From an uncultured Lachnospiraceae bacterium (GTDB lineage Bacteria > Bacillota > Clostridia > Lachnospirales > Lachnospiraceae), in NCBI GenBank assembly GCA_934371475.1, contig CAKRNX010000047.1, positions 1 through 14,936 on the forward strand: a DNA stretch of 14,936 nt, written 5' to 3'. The first letter of the stretch is position 1. Each line of letters starts with the position of its first letter. A program made the position numbers and the translations under genes. The notes below the pieces were generated by a model. The model saw only the letters and a program-made list of their open reading frames with translations, had not been told where the DNA came from and searched no databases. This document shows positions 14,909 to 14,936 of this stretch, in pieces.

Positions 14909-14936
14909 GTGAGATGACTTCCACCTCTGCAGGAGG
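14909..14936 (+). repeat. Intergenic element, copy C, cut by the window edge
   Basis: GTGAGATGACTTCCACCTCT (14909-14928) followed by GCAGG is the best-preserved copy of the element also seen at 5372 and 6569. An inner helix CCTC (14924-14927) with GAGG (14933-14936) around TGCAG is visible. The outer arm TGACTTCCAC has no partner within the window; copies A and D predict a GTGGGAGTCA-like arm just beyond the right edge. It lies after a terminator, so here it must belong to the next transcription unit or be independent. Confidence 0.55.

Overview
The window reads as a contiguous piece of a Clostridia chromosome, most likely Lachnospiraceae (inference). The support is the gene order (two-component system, comEC, dgt, dnaG, trmK, nif3), strong AGGAGG-type ribosome sites, moderate GC content, and a Glu/Thr-rich surface protein with a TGD-type sorting tail. 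Every credible gene is on the + strand. The minus-strand frames are shadows of these genes. I see no tRNA, rRNA, CRISPR array, transposase or phage gene.

Layout: (1) 1-5375 is a tight operon. It holds the last 37 codons of an OmpR-type response regulator, a membrane histidine kinase, a GerMN-domain lipoprotein, and the DNA-uptake channel ComEC, whose start overlaps the lipoprotein stop by 4 nt. Regulator, kinase and GerMN lipoprotein in this order resemble the actinobacterial MtrA-MtrB-LpqB arrangement. (2) 5376-10047 carries its own strong promoter (5492-5520) and then dgt (dNTP hydrolase), dnaG (primase), trmK (tRNA m1A22 methyltransferase) and a Nif3-family metalloprotein. The primary sigma factor gene rpoD, commonly found between dnaG and trmK in related Firmicutes, is absent. 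(3) 10144-11817 encodes a nucleoside kinase fused to a TGS/threonyl-tRNA-synthetase-like N-terminus. (4) 11848-14900 is a self-contained unit: an extended -10 promoter, a 927-residue secreted wall-anchored protein of divergent InlB-type repeats separated by Glu/Thr linkers, and a strong hairpin terminator.

The least explained feature is a family of short intergenic elements built on TGACTTCCACnTCTGCAGG. Copies or relatives lie after comEC (5372), across the dgt stop (6569), after nif3 (10065) and at the right edge (14909). Two of them can fold an outer stem of the form ACTYCYRC/GYGGGAGT. One contains the comEC stop codon inside its stem. I could not assign this family to a named RNA or repeat.

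How the genes may work together: the first operon would sense a cell-envelope condition and also supply the DNA translocation pore. The second couples nucleotide pools, replication priming and tRNA modification. The surface protein is an independent envelope gene.
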